Assembly (NCBI GenBank): GCA_964589785.1 | Contig: CAZPUQ010000001.1 | Coordinates: 372,001-436,000, forward strand | Direction of reading: 5' to 3' | Origin: JAGVSR01 sp964589785 | Lineage (GTDB): Bacteria; Pseudomonadota; Alphaproteobacteria; Rhizobiales; Hyphomicrobiaceae | DNA: 64,000 nucleotides | The notes under the pieces: generated by a model | Databases searched by the model: none | What the model was told of the DNA's origin: nothing | The model's input: only the letters and a program-made list of their open reading frames with translations | Translations under genes and position numbers: made by a program | Part shown: positions 32,213 to 44,729 of the stretch, piece after piece | Layout: the number at the start of each line of letters is the position of its first letter | How positions within the stretch are numbered: position 1 is the stretch's first letter

Positions 32213-34657
32213 TTACGTCCCCGAGTTTCCTGCCGCCGCCAAAGCCTCCAGGACGGCCCTCCCCGAAGGCGTCAGGCGCGCGGATGTCTCCTTGTTTGCG
32301 AGGATGGCATCGATGCGGGCCTTGATGTCGGCCGGCATGGCACGCGGAAGCTGGGCCTCCGGGATCGCCGCCGGTGCCGCCCCCGCCGCAGTCGAGTCCG
32401 CGGACAGACCCGCCAGGAACGCCGGTCCGATCCACAGCTTCTGCGTCCAGTCGCCTTTGACGACGATGTTGAAGAACAGGTTCTGCACCTTCACGGTCTG
32501 GTCGATGAGCCGGCGCGGCACGATCACGTCGCCGACGGACTTGAGCCCCGCGTTCGGTCCGGCGAGGGTGAGATCGGGTGCGGAGCGGACGGTGCCCGAC
32601 TTGATGGCGTAGGTGGCGGTCAGCTTGTCGACGGGCGTGGAGCGGGCGGGATTGTAGCCCCAGCCTTTGTAGTTCCACAGCTCGGCGACCATCTTGCCGA
32701 TGTCCCACCCGCGCAGCTTGCCCTTGGCCATGTCGAAGCGTGCGCTGCCGTCGAGTGTGGCGACGAGGCCGGCGAGCGATTTTCCCGTCGCCCGTGTCGT
32801 AATGTCGACGTTGCTCGTGCCTTTGAGGAGCGGCTTGCCCGCCAGCTCGTGCGTGACGGGCTCGGCATCGACGCCTACGAGCTTCAAGGAGATGGCGGCG
32901 TCGTGATCCGCGCCCCGCGCCTTGAGATCGACGGCGCCCGTGCCCTTGCCTGCGCCGACGGCGATGTCCTCGATGGTCGCGGCCAGCGCACCGTTGTCGA
33001 GCTTTGCGGTGACGCGCGCGTCCCTGAGCGGCAGCGCGCCGAAGCGAACCGACTGGACCTTGAGCCGCAGGTCGAGATCGACGGCGCGCAGAGCCGTGAG
33101 GTCGATCGGCGTTGTGCTCCAGACCGGTGCTGCGGCGGCGGCCGGTGCCGCCTCGGGCCCGAACTCCGGCGGCGGCGGGTTTTCGACTGCATCGAGCTCG
33201 GCGGCGAGTGCATCCCACGTCGTCGCAAAGCCGTCGTCGGGCGGTGCCTCGTCTGGCGCCGCCGGCATCGGCGGCGGTGTGCGGCCGAGAAGGGCATCGA
33301 GGTCGAGCTGCGAGAGGGTGAGCTCGCCCGCCACGCGCGGACGCGGTCCCGACAGCGCGATGTCGCCGGCAAAGGTGCCGGTCCGGCCGCCGGCGTCGAA
33401 CTTCGCCGTGTCGAACGTCACGCCGCCCGCCGTGATCCTGGCCGTGCCGTCGAGCGAGCCGGGTCCCAGGCCGGCGAGCGCGGGATTGGCGAGCCCGAGG
33501 CGCTGGAGGAAGGTGCCGACCGCGTCGGAGCGCGCTTCGAGCCGTCCCTCGTAGGCCGCCGCGGCGCCGAGCGCGACCGTTCCGTCGATCTGCGCGGCGA
33601 GGTCCTTGGCCGAAAGCTTGCCCTTGACGCCGGCGGGCGTGCCGGCGAGCGCGCCCTTGAGGTCGGCGAGCGCCAGATCGTAGGCCAGCGGCTCCTCGCG
33701 CAGGACCAGGGTGCCGGCGCCCTGGGCGGCTCCGGTGGCCGGATCGGTGCGGCCCTTGAAGGACAGTGCGCCCGCAGTTGCCGGCACGCTGTCTTCAAAC
33801 CCGAGCCAGGCGGCGAGCTCGCGCGCGGACGGCGAGGTCGCCTCGATCTCGCCGGCGAGCATCGGCAATTCTCCGATCGCGCCTTCGCCGGCAAGCTTCG
33901 CCTTCAGCACGCGACTGTCGATGGCGAGCGCCAGCGTGGTCGTCTTGCCGCCGAACGCGGCGGCGGCGTCGGCCAGGGTGAGATCGAACACCAGCGGCTC
34001 GCCGTTGTAGCGCAGGCTGCCCTGCGCGGCCGCGCCGCCGTATTTGCGGTCGACGGCGAGCTTGCCCTCAACGGCGTCGAGGCGCAGCGTGCGGCTCGTG
34101 CTCTCGTCGCGATAGACGAGCGTTCCATTGCGGATGGTGACGGGCGGCAGGGCGAGGATCGCCGCGAGGTCCTGCGGAGCGCCGCTCTGCGACGTTCCCG
34201 TGGCTGCGGCCGCGCCGGGCGGCGTCGTGGTCCAGTTGGTGGCGCCCGACGCCGCGCGCACGAGATTGACGACGGGCGCGTCGAGCTCGAGGGTAGCGAT
34301 GTCGGCCTTGCCGTCGAGGATCGAGCGCAGCGGGATCGTGGCGTGGACCTTGCGCGCGGTGAGCAGCGAGCTTCCGGCCGGAGCGCCGGGCCGGCCAAGA
34401 TCCACGCCCGTCAGCTCGACCGTCACCATCTCGCGGATGACGTAGCGCGAGCTTTCCACGCGAAGCTCGCGGCCCGTCGCGTCGTGGACCGCGCGCTGCA
34501 GGAGGGCGGTGAAGAAGCCCGACGGCGGCGCAAACAAGAGGCTTGCCGCGATGGCGAGCAGAAGGGCGAGGAAGCCGCCGAGGATCAGGCCCCAGCGGAT
34601 GCCGCGGGCTTTCGGCGGCGATTGCGGTGCGGCGTCGTCCGTTGTCATTCTGCTCAT
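32213..34657 (-). CDS. AsmA family protein
   Basis: An 814-residue envelope protein anchored by one N-terminal helix (about 22-43, GLILGGFLALLLAIAASLLF), with the rest in the periplasm. AsmA features are ELRVESSRYVIREMVTVELTGVDLG near the start, repeated short strands with LDG-type turns, and the conserved C-terminal block GKLRGWDIGKMVAELWNYKGWG. The family forms long grooved beta bridges believed to move lipids to the outer membrane. Two ATGs (34657, 34648) are possible; neither ribosome site is strong. It lies 111 bases upstream of the M23 gene on the same strand. Confidence 0.85.
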   Translation of the reverse strand: MSRMTTDDAAPQSPPKARGIRWGLILGGFLALLLAIAASLLFAPPSGFFTALLQRAVHDATGRELRVESSRYVIREMVTVELTGVDLGRPGAPAGSSLLTARKVHATIPLRSILDGKADIATLELDAPVVNLVRAASGATNWTTTPPGAAAATGTSQSGAPQDLAAILALPPVTIRNGTLVYRDESTSRTLRLDAVEGKLAVDRKYGGAAAQGSLRYNGEPLVFDLTLADAAAAFGGKTTTLALAIDSRVLKAKLAGEGAIGELPMLAGEIEATSPSARELAAWLGFEDSVPATAGALSFKGRTDPATGAAQGAGTLVLREEPLAYDLALADLKGALAGTPAGVKGKLSAKDLAAQIDGTVALGAAAAYEGRLEARSDAVGTFLQRLGLANPALAGLGPGSLDGTARITAGGVTFDTAKFDAGGRTGTFAGDIALSGPRPRVAGELTLSQLDLDALLGRTPPPMPAAPDEAPPDDGFATTWDALAAELDAVENPPPPEFGPEAAPAAAAAPVWSTTPIDLTALRAVDLDLRLKVQSVRFGALPLRDARVTAKLDNGALAATIEDIAVGAGKGTGAVDLKARGADHDAAISLKLVGVDAEPVTHELAGKPLLKGTSNVDITTRATGKSLAGLVATLDGSARFDMAKGKLRGWDIGKMVAELWNYKGWGYNPARSTPVDKLTATYAIKSGTVRSAPDLTLAGPNAGLKSVGDVIVPRRLIDQTVKVQNLFFNIVVKGDWTQKLWIGPAFLAGLSADSTAAGAAPAAIPEAQLPRAMPADIKARIDAILANKETSARLTPSGRAVLEALAAAGNSGT

Positions 34658-34792
34658 TCCCGATCTCGCGCTTCAGTCTAGCCGAGCGCCAAGATGAATG
34701 TCATGTGCGGGGCGGCAGTGGCACATATCCGTCACACTCCCGCTGTTCGTTTGCCTTGATGGCGTGCGACCAGGGACGCTAGACTAGTTGGA

Positions 34793-35461
34793 ATGGGGAC
34801 GGTTTCGGGGCGGATATCCGTGCGCATCGCCGTGCGATCGATGATCCTGGCTGCGGGCTCAGCGCTGGCGAGCGTCGCGACCGCGCTGGCGGCCGATACC
34901 CTGCTGAGCGTCGATTGGTCGAGTTCCGAGATCAAGTCCTTCGTCGCCAAGCGCAAGGAGGACGCCGCGCGCGGCCTCGCACCCTCCGAGCCGTCGCGGC
35001 TCGACAAGGTGAAGCTGCCCGTTCTCGGCTTCGAGGGCGCGCCGGGGCTCGTGCAGAGCTCGTTTCCCGGACTGGGGCCGCAGCCGACGGGCACGCGGGC
35101 GATCCACACCGACGAGACGAACCCGGTCTGGTATCAGATCGTCGACACCTACGGCGACGTGACGGTGAGTGTGGCCGCCGACCTGCGCGTGCAGCACACG
35201 TTCGGCGCCGACTTTCCCGTCTATCCGACGACCCCGCCGGGAGCGGCGCCTTCGGCCGGGCCCGAGGTCTCCGTTTTCGACCAGGAGGACGAGGAGGGCA
35301 TGGAGGGCTCGATTGCGGAGTACACCGTGACGCGGTTCGGCCTGCCCTACACCGTGACGATCGAATGCACCGCCGCGACGAAGGCGCAGTGCGCGGATGT
35401 CAGCCAGATCGCCAAGGACAGCGAGCTTCTGAAGCTCATCGCCGCCACGCCGCCGGAGTGA
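34793..35461 (+). CDS. exported protein of unknown function
   Basis: The 222-residue product has a signal peptide (about 17-34, ILAAGSALASVATALAA). The mature protein contains SSSEIKSFVAKRKEDAARG, then PVLGFEGAPGLVQSSFPG, an Asp/Gln/Glu-rich linker (VFDQEDEEGMEG), and a final beta segment RFGLPYTVTIECTAATKAQC with the pair of Cys likely bridged in the periplasm. No family recognised. It diverges from the AsmA gene; no clear promoter is seen in the 135-base gap. Confidence 0.65.
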   Translation: MGTVSGRISVRIAVRSMILAAGSALASVATALAADTLLSVDWSSSEIKSFVAKRKEDAARGLAPSEPSRLDKVKLPVLGFEGAPGLVQSSFPGLGPQPTGTRAIHTDETNPVWYQIVDTYGDVTVSVAADLRVQHTFGADFPVYPTTPPGAAPSAGPEVSVFDQEDEEGMEGSIAEYTVTRFGLPYTVTIECTAATKAQCADVSQIAKDSELLKLIAATPPE

Positions 35462-35494
35462 GGAAAGGCGCCGGCTCTCGTCCGGCCCTCGGTC

Positions 35495-36853
35495 TCAGCT
35501 CACCAGATTGCCGCTGATCGCAATGCGCGCGCCGGCCGTGGCAGGCGCCGTCGCGAGCTCGGGTCCTTCGGGAACGCCGAGCGTCATGGAGCGGATGGCG
35601 CCGCCCGTCGTGCCCGCAATCATGTTCGCGGTGATGAGGCAGGCGCCGGCTTCGGCATCCGACGAGACGAGGATACCCGTCCCCGCGTCCCGCACGAGAT
35701 TCTGCGTCACCACGCAGTTGCGCATGTAGCGGCCCCAGCCGACCATGATGCCCGCGGTCGGCGCGCCTTCGATGGCGTTGCCGCTGACGATGCTGTCGGC
35801 CTCCACCGCGATGCCCTCGCCGCGCTTGTCGACCGGTTCGTGCTCGCGACGGAAGAGATTGCGGATCAGGTTGCCCTGCACCACGGCGAGCCGTCCGCCC
35901 TCGTTGAAGTTCGTGACCGATACGCCGGTCGCCGCGCCATCGACCACATTGTCGGCGACGACCGCCCCCTCGAAGCCGAACTCGACGTAGAGGGCGACCT
36001 CGCCGAGGCGCTCGGCGCTGTTGGCGAGGATCTGGAGGTTGGAGGAGGCGTTGCCGCGCACGGCCGAATAGGCGCAATCGGTGATGCGGTTGCCGGAGAC
36101 GACGACGCTGCCGGCGCGAAAGATATTGACGCCGTTGCCGTTCTCGCCCGTGCCGCCGCCCTTCGCCGCAATGCGTGCGATGCGGTTCGCCGTGACGAGC
36201 GTGCCGTCCTCGCCGGGCGCCGAGCGCCAGACCTGGATGCCGTTGTTGCCGCAGTCGGTGATCGCGTTGTGTGCGATCGTAAGACCCTTCGCCTCGATGC
36301 TGCGGAGGCCGGCGAGCAGAGCATGGCCGATCGTGCAATCCGAGATGCGGCCCGAGCAGCCGTGCAGCACGATGGCGTTGGCGAGGGCACGGCGGACCGT
36401 GACATTGCGGACCGTCACGTTCGCGCAGTTCGTGAGACGGACGAGGCCCGCGTCGCCGTCGGCATCGAGGACGCGGCGGGCGCCGTCGAGCACGAGGTCT
36501 TCCAGGCGAAGTCCGTCGGCGCCGTCGGCGGCCAGCAGCGCGTCGCCGCCGGCGAATTCGAGCGTGGTCAGGCCGTGCGCACCGATCAGCACTGTGCCGG
36601 GACGAAGCGTCAGTGTCCCGGTCCGGAACAGGCCGGGCGCAAGGTGCAGCGGACGGCGTTCGGCGGCAGCGCGGTCGATCTCGGCCTGGAGCTGCTGCGT
36701 ATGATCGGCAGCGCCATCCGGTCGCAGCGCAGGACCGGCGGGACCGCTGCCCGCGGCGGCGGCCTGCCGCGGCCCCGCGCTTGCGGTGCCGGCGGATGTT
36801 GCCGCGGCAGCGCCGAGCGCGCCGGTGAGAAGGGAGCGTCGGGAGGGGATCAT
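35495..36853 (-). CDS. TIGR03808-type Tat-exported parallel beta-helix protein
   Basis: The 452-residue product begins with a twin-arginine signal (IPSRRSLLTGALGAAAATSA) and continues as a right-handed parallel beta-helix with many N-x-I/V-T rungs, such as VTVRNVTVRRALANAIVLHG, GNRITDCAYSAVRGN and VVTQNLVRDAGTGILVSS. It matches the Rhizobiales family of TAT-translocated repetitive proteins. Such helices often bind or cut polysaccharide; no catalytic site is evident. ATG at 36853 is chosen for a standard Tat start; a GTG at 36883 would add ten residues. Confidence 0.85.
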   Translation of the reverse strand: MIPSRRSLLTGALGAAAATSAGTASAGPRQAAAAGSGPAGPALRPDGAADHTQQLQAEIDRAAAERRPLHLAPGLFRTGTLTLRPGTVLIGAHGLTTLEFAGGDALLAADGADGLRLEDLVLDGARRVLDADGDAGLVRLTNCANVTVRNVTVRRALANAIVLHGCSGRISDCTIGHALLAGLRSIEAKGLTIAHNAITDCGNNGIQVWRSAPGEDGTLVTANRIARIAAKGGGTGENGNGVNIFRAGSVVVSGNRITDCAYSAVRGNASSNLQILANSAERLGEVALYVEFGFEGAVVADNVVDGAATGVSVTNFNEGGRLAVVQGNLIRNLFRREHEPVDKRGEGIAVEADSIVSGNAIEGAPTAGIMVGWGRYMRNCVVTQNLVRDAGTGILVSSDAEAGACLITANMIAGTTGGAIRSMTLGVPEGPELATAPATAGARIAISGNLVS

Positions 36854-36928
36854 CGCGCGGGTTCGGCTGGTGTCGGGTTGCACGGCGTCGCTGAAGCAGC
36901 TTCCGCGCCAGACGGGTCCCGGGCGATC

Positions 36929-39832
<2,904 letters not shown>

Positions 39833-39839
39833 GCGTTCC

Positions 39840-39869
39840 CTATATGGACCGCGGCCGCGGCGAGATCAA
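39840..39869 (-). promoter_or_regulatory. candidate uvrB promoter very close to the start codon
   Basis: On the minus strand TTGATC (39864-39869), 18 bases, then ATATAG (39840-39845). The -10 ends eight bases before the uvrB ATG, which would give a nearly leaderless message. Alternatively AGGGAA in the same place serves as ribosome site and transcription starts farther up. Confidence 0.35.
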
Positions 39870-40045
39870 ATGGCGGACGGGGCTGGATGCGCGCAGACCG
39901 GTGTTTCGCGCGCCGGCGCAAAGAATTGCAAACGCGGGAAAAGCCATTACCTGTCAGGATGGAAGGCGCGAGGCGTCGGAGATGCACGGTCTGTGTGCTG
40001 CATCCGCGTCAATGACCGAGGCGCAGGCCAGGGGAAGCGGCAAAG

Positions 40046-40762
<717 letters not shown>

Positions 40763-40781
40763 ATCGCGTGGTGACTGGCGT

Positions 40782-40961
40782 CTAGAGTCCCTTCACGACG
40801 TTGCCGACCATGAGCACGAAGTAGGCCGTGATCGAGAGCCAGAACTCCTGATGCGGCAGGTGGCGCGGGATCGGCACGATCTGCAGCTTGGTCAGGATCG
40901 CGAGCGTGGCGAGCAGCAGCGAGATCAGGAAGATGATGACGGTCGGCGGATTGAGACGCAT
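40782..40961 (-). CDS. very small membrane protein
   Basis: A 59-residue protein with two hydrophobic helices (PTVIIFLISLLLATLAIL and FWLSITAYFVLMVGNVV) joined by a short polar loop. The start at 40961 is supported by GGGGGA six bases upstream; the longer frame to 41057 adds basic sequence without a ribosome site. No family recognised. It converges on the SDR gene. Confidence 0.65.
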   Translation of the reverse strand: MRLNPPTVIIFLISLLLATLAILTKLQIVPIPRHLPHQEFWLSITAYFVLMVGNVVKGL

Positions 40962-41106
40962 GGAAGTCCCCCGGACGGATCTGGTCTCGAGCCATTCGGC
41001 CCGGCCCCCACGGCTACAATAGGGCTCCCGCAGGCGCACAGGCAATCCCGCGGGCACGGCACCTCGGCCGTGGAGGACCCGTCAGGGGCTTGGCGGCGAC
41101 TCGACT

Positions 41107-41664
41107 CTAAAGCGTGCGGTCGCCGTGGCCGACCATGGTGACGCCGCGGCCGTCGGCGTCCACCGTCAGGCGGACGGGGGGCGCGTCGGGGTCGGAGGCC
41201 TTGCGGACCGTGATCGCAAAGCGTGGAGCTTTGCCTTCGCCGGTCTCGATTCGGGTCTCGATCCGTGTCGCATCGGCCTCGAGACGTTCTACGCTGATGA
41301 CGTCCAGGACCTGCCGGTCGTAAGCGCCGAAGTTGACGACGATGCGGTCGCCGGCGGCCACGGGCGCGCTCCAGGCGACGTGGGCGACGTGCTCGGCGAC
41401 GGGTGCGCGCGTCAGCCAGAAGGCTTCCGTGCCGTACTCGGGCGAGCGGGCGGCGGCGAGCGCCGCGCGCGGCCTCGCGGCGGGCACGACGTCGGCCAGG
41501 AGCCGGGTCTGCGCGGCAGCGGCCGTGTTGAAGTCACGCTCGAGCTGTGCGCCGGGATTGATGAGCGCGCCCGAGCCCAGCAGCACGACGGCGGGCATGA
41601 GCACCGCCAGATACCGGGCCGTGCGTGTCGAGGGGGTCAAACGATCAGAGGACGGAACCGTCAT
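41107..41664 (-). CDS. membrane-anchored protein of unknown function
   Basis: The 185-residue product has one N-terminal hydrophobic helix (YLAVLMPAVVLLGSGALI, about 18-36). A polar domain follows with WSAPVAAGDRIVVNFGAYDRQVLDVISVERL, a beta-rich pattern, and an ending of VRLTVDADGRGVTMVGHG. Probably periplasmic. The start at 41664 follows GGTGAG; the upstream ATG at 41691 adds nine charged residues. Lies 76 bases downstream of another small membrane protein gene on the same strand and may be cotranscribed. No family recognised. Confidence 0.62.
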   Translation of the reverse strand: MTVPSSDRLTPSTRTARYLAVLMPAVVLLGSGALINPGAQLERDFNTAAAAQTRLLADVVPAARPRAALAAARSPEYGTEAFWLTRAPVAEHVAHVAWSAPVAAGDRIVVNFGAYDRQVLDVISVERLEADATRIETRIETGEGKAPRFAITVRKASDPDAPPVRLTVDADGRGVTMVGHGDRTL

Positions 41665-41740
41665 GGTCTCACCGTGCTTGCGTCGCCTCACCTATACTCC
41701 GGAAATGCCCGGGACGGCAAAAGTTCCGTCACGTTCAGCC

Positions 41741-42031
41741 TTACGTCCGATTGGGAGAGCCGGATCGGCGGCGCAGCAGCGCCTCCTGCGCATAGATCCG
41801 CCGGACATGACGATACAAGGCGAGATTGAAGGCCAGGAACAGCGAGAACATCACCGCAATCAGCGACAGGGGCAGCCAGCGCGTCTCGGCCAGCGTCAGG
41901 ACCGTCGTCTCGACCGCGCCAGCGGGCGAAATTCCGCCTGTAACTGCAAGAATCGCAAGGCAGAAAAGGCCAAGACCGACGGCCATGTCGAGCGCGAAGC
42001 GGCGCCCATCGATGCGAAACGTTCCGGTCAT
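41741..42031 (-). CDS. small inner-membrane protein, two TM helices
   Basis: A 96-residue protein with helices around 16-34 (VGLGLFCLAILAVTGGIS) and 52-72 (LPLSLIAVMFSLFLAFNLAL), a short periplasmic loop and a basic cytoplasmic tail (RHVRRIYAQEALLRRRSG). GGGAGGG precedes the ATG at good distance. No family recognised. Confidence 0.7.
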   Translation of the reverse strand: MTGTFRIDGRRFALDMAVGLGLFCLAILAVTGGISPAGAVETTVLTLAETRWLPLSLIAVMFSLFLAFNLALYRHVRRIYAQEALLRRRSGSPNRT

Positions 42032-42311
42032 TCGAGAACCCTCCCTGCGAACCAGCCTGCGAATCGGAGGCTCACCATCGTGTCCGGATGATTACGAATC
42101 CATGAAGTGGCAGGGGTAGGCCTGGAATATGGCACCCCGCAGGCAATCCGCCACGGCCGTCGCGCCCGCATGCGCCCTTCTCGACCCACCGCGGCATCAG
42201 GGCCCTGTGCGAACGGCGACTTGCGCGATGCTGCACTGCGGCGTAGCTTCCGCGCCGCTTCGCAGAGGGCGTTGCTCGTCCCAGCTCCAACCCAGTCGAA
42301 AGACACGCATC

Positions 42312-43520
42312 ATGGGCTTTTTTGCCGATAGCCTCGCCCGTATCCAGCCGTCCGCCACGATCGCCGTCTCGACCAAGGCCCGGCAACTGAAGGCCGCTGG
42401 CCGGGACATCATCTCCCTGTCGACCGGCGAGCCCGACTTCGATACGCCGCAGAACATCAAGGACGCCGCCAAGCGGGCGCTCGATGCGGGCAAGACGAAG
42501 TACACGGACGTGGACGGCATCCCGGAGCTGAAGGCTGCCATCTGCGCCAAGTTCAAGCGCGAGAACGGGCTCGACTACAAGCCGGCCAACGTCTCGGTCG
42601 GGACCGGCGGCAAGCAGGTGCTGTACAATGCGCTGCTCGCCACGCTGAACCCGGGCGACGAAGTCGTCATTCCGGCGCCGTGCTGGGTCTCCTATGCCGA
42701 CATCGTGCTGCTCGGCGGCGCCACGCCCGTGTTCGCCGAGACGACGATGGAGGACGGTTATCGCTTGCGGCCCGAGGTGCTGGACAAGGCGATCACGCCC
42801 CGGACCAAGTGGTTCATCTTCAACGCGCCGTCGAACCCGACGGGAGCGGCCTACTCGCGCGCGGCGTTGAAGGCGCTGACGGACGTGCTGATGCAGCCGA
42901 AGAACGCGCACGTCTGGGTGCTGACCGACGACATGTACGAGCATCTGCTCTACGACGGGCTCGAGTTCTTCACGCCGGCGCAGGTGGAGCCAGGGCTCTA
43001 CGATCGTACGCTGACCATGAACGGTCTCTCGAAGGCCTACTGCATGACGGGCTGGCGCCTCGGCTACGCCGCAGGCCCCGAGCCGCTCATCAAGGCCATG
43101 TGCAAGCTGCAGGGCCAGTCGACGTCGAACCCTTCGTCGATCACGCAGTGGGCGGCGGTGGAGGCGTTGAACGGGCCGCAGGACTTCATCGCGGAGAACA
43201 ACCGGAAGTTCGTCGAGCGCCGCGACCTCGTGGTGGCGATGATGAACCAGGCGAAGGGCATCGTCTGTCCGAAGCCGGAAGGCGCGTTCTACGTCTACCC
43301 GTCGTGCGCCGGCGTCATTGGCAAAACGGCGGCGTCGGGCCTGACGATCAAGACCGACGAGGACTTCGTCACAGCGCTGCTCGAGGAGGAAGGCGTGGCC
43401 GTCGTCCATGGCGCGGCTTTCGCCGGCAGCCCGGCGTTCCGCATTTCGTATGCGGCCTCCACCGAGAGCCTGAAGGAAGCCGGCATGCGCATCCAGCGCT
43501 TCTGCGCCAACCTGCGCTGA
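42312..43520 (+). CDS. aspartate/prephenate-type aminotransferase (class I, subgroup Ib)
   Basis: A 402-residue PLP fold I aminotransferase. Segments include LSTGEPDFDTPQNIK, VGTGGKQVLYNALLA, NAPSNPTGAAYSR, LTDDMYEHLLYD and the PLP Lys in NGLSKAYCMTGWRLGY (Lys 241). This fits the AspC subgroup Ib common in alphaproteobacteria, where the same enzyme often makes both aspartate and arogenate. Cytoplasmic. The start at 42312 gives the standard family N-terminus. A 15-bp inverted repeat after the gene is its likely terminator. Confidence 0.92.
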   Translation: MGFFADSLARIQPSATIAVSTKARQLKAAGRDIISLSTGEPDFDTPQNIKDAAKRALDAGKTKYTDVDGIPELKAAICAKFKRENGLDYKPANVSVGTGGKQVLYNALLATLNPGDEVVIPAPCWVSYADIVLLGGATPVFAETTMEDGYRLRPEVLDKAITPRTKWFIFNAPSNPTGAAYSRAALKALTDVLMQPKNAHVWVLTDDMYEHLLYDGLEFFTPAQVEPGLYDRTLTMNGLSKAYCMTGWRLGYAAGPEPLIKAMCKLQGQSTSNPSSITQWAAVEALNGPQDFIAENNRKFVERRDLVVAMMNQAKGIVCPKPEGAFYVYPSCAGVIGKTAASGLTIKTDEDFVTALLEEEGVAVVHGAAFAGSPAFRISYAASTESLKEAGMRIQRFCANLR

Positions 43521-43562
43521 GGCTGCGCCGCGTTTCACCTGACGCCGCGCCGGTGCGCACAA

Positions 43563-43606
43563 ACAAAGAGCCTCCCGGACCAGATTGGTGCGGGAGGCTC
43601 TTTGTT
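43563..43606. terminator. terminator hairpin after the aminotransferase gene
   Basis: A perfect 15-bp stem, ACAAAGAGCCTCCCG / CGGGAGGCTCTTTGT, with a 14-base loop. The T-tract within the right arm is short, and the symmetric A/T ends mean it could act in either direction. Confidence 0.75.
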
Positions 43607-43863
43607 GGCAGCCGTCGGAGGGGAGAGACGGGCTGACCTTCATGCACGCCGGTGGACAGGGGTGGAGACCGGCTGCATGCAAGCGTTTTATAGGGCAACA
43701 ATTGCCGCGAGCTAATTGACGGAAGTCAAGCGCACGGGTGCGGCGTTCGCGCACCGGGTAGCGCGCGTCCGCCAAGCGGACGCACATCATCGCGAGCGGC
43801 ACCGACGCGGTGCGCGCACGATATCCTTATCGCGGGTCAAATCGCGATGTCGCGTCTGCGACG

Positions 43864-44109
43864 TCAGGCGTGGGCCCGGCTCTGGAGCCGGTGGACGACG
43901 GCCTCGCGGACCGCCGTCGCGTGGGCACTGCCGGGAACGGTCCTGAGCCACGAGCGCAGCCGGGAAACATAGCCCGAAGCAAGCGATGCGAGATCGGCGG
44001 TCGAAGCGTCGGCGGCAGTCGTCTCCAACTCGGTCTCGGACGACTCCTGCGGCGGGATCATGGAGTACCCCGCAGCTTGCGCCGCCAACATCAAGCGATC
44101 ATCCGTCAT
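43864..44109 (-). CDS. short protein of unknown function
   Basis: An 81-residue soluble product, acidic in the middle (SSETELETTAADAST) and basic toward the end (GYVSRLRSWLRTVPGSAHA, then REAVVHRLQSRAHA). The ATG at 44109 has AGGA about ten bases upstream and gives a balanced protein-like composition; extension to 44262 does not. It may be an uncharacterised Rhizobiales small protein. Confidence is limited. Confidence 0.5.
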   Translation of the reverse strand: MTDDRLMLAAQAAGYSMIPPQESSETELETTAADASTADLASLASGYVSRLRSWLRTVPGSAHATAVREAVVHRLQSRAHA

Positions 44110-44729
44110 GACACAACGTCCTGCCCCGCTACGCGATACTCGTCTGCCGATGCCGGATCGTCTGGAGCGGCCGCCGTGCCGCTGGGCGTGATCGTGACGA
44201 TTGGATGGCATCGGCATCGAAAGAACACAGTTGATAGTTGGTGCCTGCGCACCTCTCGTCAAGGATTAAACAACGCCGTTTCTTTCCAATTGCTTTCGAG
44301 ATCGCCATCTAGTCTCGCGTTGCAAAAAAATGTCGGGCCGAACGGGCATATTTGCATTGCGGTGCAAGGTGAAATCGCCGGTACTCGTACGTAGTTCTCG
44401 TTGCGTCGCGGCAAGCGGCGCGCGACGCGCGGGCCGCGCTCCGCGGCGAGGCAAGCATACGAGTGGTCGCCGCCTCCAAGCTCCTGTCGTCGTCCGCACG
44501 GATGCTCGCCGCGGGGACTTCGCAGGCTCTAGCCGTCCCGAGTGGTGCGAACCCGGTTCAAGGCGCGCGCACATTTTTGCATTGCAGCCTCTTGTCACGG
44601 ACCCGCCACGGCGCGAGCATGAGCCGTCGCGCTCCTTCACGAGGCGCGGGGGCGCGCGACCTGCGCCTTCGGCCGCGCCTTGGCAACCGCTGCCGGACCT
44701 TCCGGCGAGAAGCGGAAAAGGAGGAAACC
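44110..44729 (+). other. about 620-bp non-coding region ahead of the EF-G-like gene
   Basis: No gene is supported. Open frames here are Arg/Ala-rich. Structure present: inverted repeat GGTGC-CTGC-GCACC (44241-44254) near a TTGACG box on the minus strand (44259-44264), and inverted TTGCA-N6-TGCAA (44352-44367). The motif TTGCRTTGCA recurs near 44324, 44352 and 44577, in part matching TGCAATGCA at 4249-4257. A strong ribosome site AGGAGG ends the region. It may hold regulator sites, a small RNA or a long leader. Confidence 0.4.

Noticed and set aside
43864..44262. A longer version of the short gene ending at 43864
   Set aside because: The added N-terminal 51 residues are Arg/His/Gly-rich and lack a ribosome site; the start at 44109 is more credible.
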